This document shows, piece by piece, positions 6,649-9,157 of a stretch of DNA of 9,157 nucleotides. A program made the position numbers and the translations under genes. Numbering within the stretch: the first letter of the stretch is position 1; each line of letters begins with the position of its first letter. The notes beneath the pieces are model-generated. The model was not told the origin of the DNA. It did not search any database and worked only from the letters and a program-made list of their open reading frames with translations. Origin of the DNA: Desulfobacteraceae bacterium (lineage in GTDB: Bacteria > Desulfobacterota > Desulfobacteria > Desulfobacterales > SURF-7). The stretch lies in NCBI GenBank assembly GCA_030619585.1, contig JAUXBD010000024.1:1-9157 (forward strand), in the 5' to 3' direction.

Positions 6649-7257
6649 ATGAAACAAGAAGAATTACCCGTAAACAGACGTAAATTTGCCCAGGCCCTGC
6701 GAGAACTTAACACCCAGGTTGTGACTTGTGGCGCGCCCGATGAGAGCTTTGCAGAACATATTGAAGCAATTGAAAACATAAGCAAAAAACTTGCCGACAA
6801 ACCCCGCCGGCGGCGAATTGTTGCCACGGAAGTAGCCAAGGAACTTGTTACTGAAGGCGAAATGTTTCAATACAGAGACATGTTGAATTACAGCCCGATA
6901 GGCGGCCTGGCAAATCCCCTTGCCCCTCCTCTTCGCATACAAAGAAAGGGTGACACCACTTCAGGATTGGTTAATTTCCCCAAATCATGTGAAGGAGCGC
7001 CGGGCTGTGTGCACGGCGGGTATGTTGCCGCTGCTTTTGACGAATTTCTTGGAGTAACCCAGGCACTTTCAGGTAAGGCCGGTATGACAGGAACCCTTGT
7101 AACCATATATCGAAGCCCCTGTCCTATAAGCGCTGATCTTAGTATGAAAGGCACTGTGGAAAGCATAAACGGACGCAAGATAATTACCAAAGCACTCATG
7201 CACGCAGGCAGCAAGCTGGTTGCCGAAGCAGAGGCTATTTTTATTTTGGTTAATTAG
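6649..7257 (+). CDS. Acyl-CoA thioesterase, hotdog fold, PaaI-like
   Basis: A 202-residue protein; ATG preceded by AAGGAG with a short 3-nt spacer. The C-terminal hotdog domain (about residues 88-202) has the signature APGCVHGGYVAAAFDEFLG, with the HGG turn at 122-124 and the probable catalytic acid at Asp131 or Glu132. TGTLVTIYRSPCP and a final strand KLVAEAEAIFIL follow. The N-terminal 85 residues form a charged, likely helical region ending in NPLAPPLRI, an arrangement known from other PaaI-type thioesterases. These enzymes hydrolyse acyl-CoA or aryl-CoA thioesters. The gene is 82 bp downstream of the CoA-transferase pair with no terminator visible, so it is probably in the same transcript. 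There it may release a stalled or off-pathway CoA ester, or free the product acid. Substrate range cannot be told from sequence. Confidence 0.87.
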   Translation: MKQEELPVNRRKFAQALRELNTQVVTCGAPDESFAEHIEAIENISKKLADKPRRRRIVATEVAKELVTEGEMFQYRDMLNYSPIGGLANPLAPPLRIQRKGDTTSGLVNFPKSCEGAPGCVHGGYVAAAFDEFLGVTQALSGKAGMTGTLVTIYRSPCPISADLSMKGTVESINGRKIITKALMHAGSKLVAEAEAIFILVN

Positions 7258-7261
7258 TTAG

Positions 7262-7306
7262 ATTGGTTGAATTGGTTTAATTGGTTGAATTGGTTAAATT
7301 GGTTAA
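7262..7306 (+). repeat. Tandem 9-bp repeat array, five units
   Basis: Five consecutive units run ATTGGTTGA, ATTGGTTTA, ATTGGTTGA, ATTGGTTAA, ATTGGTTAA, differing only in the last three bases. A degenerate sixth unit (ATTAGTTAG, 7253-7261) overlaps the stop codon of the thioesterase, and TTTGGTTAA just before it may be a seventh. The array fills most of the gap before the regulator. Read on in the thioesterase frame past its TAG, it would encode an (N-W-L) repeat that ends at TGA near 7318. Confidence 0.9.
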
Positions 7307-7342
7307 ACAGCTTCTGATAGATGTTTTTTGGGAGAAACATAT

Positions 7343-8368
7343 ATGGCGCTGTCCAGCAAAGAACGTCAGCAGAGATGGAAACAGAGGCAAAAAGACAAAC
7401 AGCAGGTTACAGCGATGTTGTCAAAAAACGCCTATGAAATTTTAAAAAAAGAAAAAGAGCTTTCCTCCAGCAACTTTTCCCAGGTAATTGAAAAAGCCCT
7501 TATTGCAAGTGATGAAAGGTTCAAAAATATTCTGGAAAATTCTCCTGATGTGATATATCGGGCAAATCTGGCAAAGGATACATTTGACTATATAAGTCCT
7601 TCCTCAAAAAAAATTCTGGGATACAGTCCTGAAGATATGATATCTCTAGGGTTCAGGAAAACTAGGGTCCAGATACATCCCGAAGATTTTAAACGGATGA
7701 AAAAGCATTTTAACATATTTAAAGCCCGCAGTAATAAAGATATTGCAACAACGATTGAATACCGCGCCAAACACAAAGAGCTTGGTTACAGATGGATGAG
7801 CCATACCCGTACGGTTGTTTTTGACCAACGCAACCATCCTGTAGCTGTAGTGGGTAACGTACGAGACATCACAAGGCTTAAACAAACTGAAAAAGAGCTG
7901 AAAAAACTTCACAGCGGCCTGGAAAAAAAGGTAAAAGAGAGGACAGCCAGTATGGAGGAGGCTAATACTGCCCTTAAGGTCTTGCTTAGACAGATGGATA
8001 AAGAAAAAATCGCCCTTGAAGAGAAAATTCTCCTTAATATAAAGGAGCTTATCATCCCTGCCTTAGCGAGGCTGCACAGGACGGGACTGGATAGCAGGCA
8101 AAAAAACTATCTGGATATTATGGAGTCATATATCAATGACATTGTTTCACCTTTTACTAAAAAACTGACATCCCGGTATCTTGACTTTACCCATGGTGAA
8201 ATCCAGGTGGCCAGTTTGATAATGCAGGGGAAAACTACAAAAGAGATCGCCCAGATGCTGAACCTGTCAAACAGGACGATCGATTTCCACCGTGCCAGGA
8301 TCAGGAAGAAGGCGGGGATAAAAAACATAAAAGCGAATTTAAGATCATATCTTTTATCTTTACAGTAA
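7343..8368 (+). CDS. Transcriptional regulator: ribbon-helix-helix-like N-terminus, PAS sensor, LuxR-type HTH
   Basis: A 341-residue protein. The chosen start is ATG 7343, because GGGAGA lies 7 nt upstream; the TTG at 7328 overlaps that site. Residues 1-20 are very basic (SKERQQRWKQRQKDK). Residues 21-54 have the strand plus two-helix look of a ribbon-helix-helix domain (VTAMLSKNAYEILKKEK, then SNFSQVIEKAL). A PAS fold spans about 57-180 (FKNILENSPDVIYRA, YISPSSKKILGYSPED, VVGNVRDITRLKQTEKEL). A coiled coil covers about 181-235. A LuxR/GerE-type HTH covers about 278-341 (FTHGEIQVASLIMQGKTTKE, then IAQML and NRTIDFHRARIRKKAGI). There is no receiver or kinase domain, so it probably senses a ligand or redox state directly in the cytoplasm. 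Its place between the thioesterase and the FadL-type gene suggests local control of these operons; targets are inferred. Confidence 0.88.
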   Translation: MALSSKERQQRWKQRQKDKQQVTAMLSKNAYEILKKEKELSSSNFSQVIEKALIASDERFKNILENSPDVIYRANLAKDTFDYISPSSKKILGYSPEDMISLGFRKTRVQIHPEDFKRMKKHFNIFKARSNKDIATTIEYRAKHKELGYRWMSHTRTVVFDQRNHPVAVVGNVRDITRLKQTEKELKKLHSGLEKKVKERTASMEEANTALKVLLRQMDKEKIALEEKILLNIKELIIPALARLHRTGLDSRQKNYLDIMESYINDIVSPFTKKLTSRYLDFTHGEIQVASLIMQGKTTKEIAQMLNLSNRTIDFHRARIRKKAGIKNIKANLRSYLLSLQ

Positions 8369-8573
8369 AAATCCCAACCCGGAGGACCAAGGTTTTAACA
8401 TAAACTTTCACCTATGCCCGCCTGCCCCTCTACTAGACCCACATAGTATTTTTTGGGTAATTTACCAGTCTTGTAATACAGATAAAATCAAATATGATAG
8501 ATAGCAGCAGTTTTCTGCTTTGGAGCTTTAAACTCAGAATTTGCAGCAAGAAAGATATTGGAAGGAGGGGTAT
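8369..8573 (+). other. Intergenic region upstream of the FadL-type gene
   Basis: About 205 bp without an ORF I can support. No GC-rich stem followed by a T run is present after the regulator stop, so I cannot place an intrinsic terminator. A 5-bp stem AGCAG/CTGCT with a TTTT loop (8506-8519) is too weak to count. A promoter candidate is listed separately. The strong ribosome binding site AAGGAGGGG of the next gene closes the region. Confidence 0.5.
8471..8498 (+). promoter_or_regulatory. Candidate sigma70 promoter of the FadL-type gene
   Basis: TTGTAA (8471-8476, 4 of 6 consensus positions) and TATGAT (8493-8498, 5 of 6) are separated by 16 bp in an AT-rich stretch. Transcription would start near 8505, leaving a leader of about 70 nt before the GTG at 8574. 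This would make the outer-membrane gene independent of the regulator gene upstream. Confidence 0.4.
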
Positions 8574-9157
8574 GTGAAAAAAAGTTTTTTTATCTTAAAG
8601 TGTAGTCTGATGCTGCTTCTTGGCATGATTCAGGCCGGGTATGTTTTCGGAGGAGCTATAGATAACAGCGGTGTCGGGACAACGGCTTTATCTATGGGCG
8701 GTGCTTTTTCAGGTATTGCTGATGATGTTTCTGCGATATATTATAATCCGGCAGGTCTGGGGTTCATTGAAAATGATACCGGAAATGCTCAGATATACGG
8801 TGTTATAATCTTAACAGAATTTAACTATTCTACGGATTCTTATAAAGATACCAGCGATGAGGTAGTAGTTAATCCTGGGTTCTTTATTTCAAAGAAATAT
8901 AAAAAGTGGGCTTTGGGGTATGGATTTTATATCCCCTATGCAGGTGGGGGGGCAAGATTTAACAATTTCCAAGGGACCGGATATAATATAGACGGTTTTG
9001 AAGCTTATGTTGCCCATACACCCACTGCGGCATATCAACTTTCAAAAAGTTTATCTATTGGCGCAGGGCTGTCTGTGTATTACGGCTTGCTGGAAAGTAA
9101 GGTGTTTCGATATGCTGAGATAGAAAGTGATTATGATGGTATAGCGGGTTATGGCGC
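8574..9157 (+). CDS. FadL/OMPP1/TodX-family outer-membrane transport protein, C-terminus beyond window
   Basis: GTG start at 8574 after AAGGAGGGG (the overlapping ATG at 8572 meets TGA at once). The open frame runs to the window edge, 194 codons, about 40-45% of a usual 400-470-residue family member. Residues 1 to about 28 are a signal peptide: KKSFFILK, a hydrophobic core LMLLLGMIQAGYVF, then small residues. The mature N-terminus shows the family hallmark of a hatch segment near residues 35-66 (GVGTTALSMGGAFSGIADDV, then SAIYYNPAGL), followed by alternating aromatic/glycine beta strands (WALGYGFYIPYAGGGARF, SIGAGLSVYYG). FadL-type barrels let long-chain fatty acids, toluene or other hydrophobic compounds through the outer membrane. 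It sits downstream of a CoA-transferase, thioesterase and regulator set, so uptake of their substrate is a reasonable inference. It also shows the host has an outer membrane. Confidence 0.88.
   Translation, partial: MKKSFFILKCSLMLLLGMIQAGYVFGGAIDNSGVGTTALSMGGAFSGIADDVSAIYYNPAGLGFIENDTGNAQIYGVIILTEFNYSTDSYKDTSDEVVVNPGFFISKKYKKWALGYGFYIPYAGGGARFNNFQGTGYNIDGFEAYVAHTPTAAYQLSKSLSIGAGLSVYYGLLESKVFRYAEIESDYDGIAGYG

Noticed and set aside
7262..7306. CRISPR array
   Set aside because: Units are 9 bp and contiguous with no spacers, so this is a simple tandem repeat.
7328..7342. Upstream TTG start for the regulator
   Set aside because: The TTG overlaps the GGGAGA ribosome binding site that serves ATG 7343, and the extra residues add nothing to the fold.
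8506..8519. Hairpin AGCAG/CTGCT as a terminator of the regulator gene
   Set aside because: The stem is only 5 bp, no T run follows, and it lies downstream of the promoter candidate for the next gene.

Overview
The window looks like a catabolic (CoA-linked) region of a Gram-negative anaerobe. My best guess is a sulfate reducer of the Desulfobacterales type. This rests on gene families and style only: strong AGGAGG ribosome binding sites, GTG starts, an orphan PAS/LuxR regulator, a FadL/TodX outer-membrane protein, and free use of ATA, AGA and AGG codons. No marker gene fixes the taxon.

Left part, minus strand (1-3057): two tandem paralogous FAD-dependent oxidoreductases of the CrtI/phytoene-desaturase-like family. 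The upstream one (1321-3057) is complete. The downstream one starts 10 bp after it and runs off the left edge. Their leader (3058-3110) carries a 10-bp direct repeat.

Middle, minus strand (3106-3840): gene debris. One piece is the start of a tyrosine-recombinase-like protein (3721-3840). The other is a decayed PAS sensor of the same type as the intact regulator further right. It has no usable start, one frameshift at an A-AAA-AAG heptamer, and no output domain. A 270-bp AT-rich divergent intergenic region (3841-4110) follows. It holds a minus-strand promoter candidate, a possible 25-codon leader ORF with a C9 tract, and a widely spaced perfect inverted repeat.

Right part, plus strand (4111-9157): two adjacent class III (CaiB/BaiF) CoA-transferases from different subgroups, then a PaaI-type hotdog thioesterase. 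A 9-bp tandem repeat array separates these from a regulator with an N-terminal ribbon-helix-helix-like segment, a PAS domain and a LuxR-type HTH. Last is the start of a FadL/OMPP1/TodX channel that runs off the right edge.

Reading as a system (inference): FadL imports a hydrophobic compound; the CoA-transferase pair moves CoA onto its acid or a derived acid; the FAD enzymes desaturate or saturate a lipophilic or isoprenoid-like carbon skeleton; the thioesterase releases the acid or rescues CoA; and the PAS/LuxR protein senses substrate or redox state. The two-subunit CoA-transferase plus TodX-like channel resembles the logic of anaerobic hydrocarbon (fumarate-addition) pathways. However, no glycyl radical enzyme or beta-oxidation gene lies in the window, so the substrate is unknown. 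I see no tRNA, rRNA, CRISPR array, complete insertion sequence or convincing intrinsic terminator.
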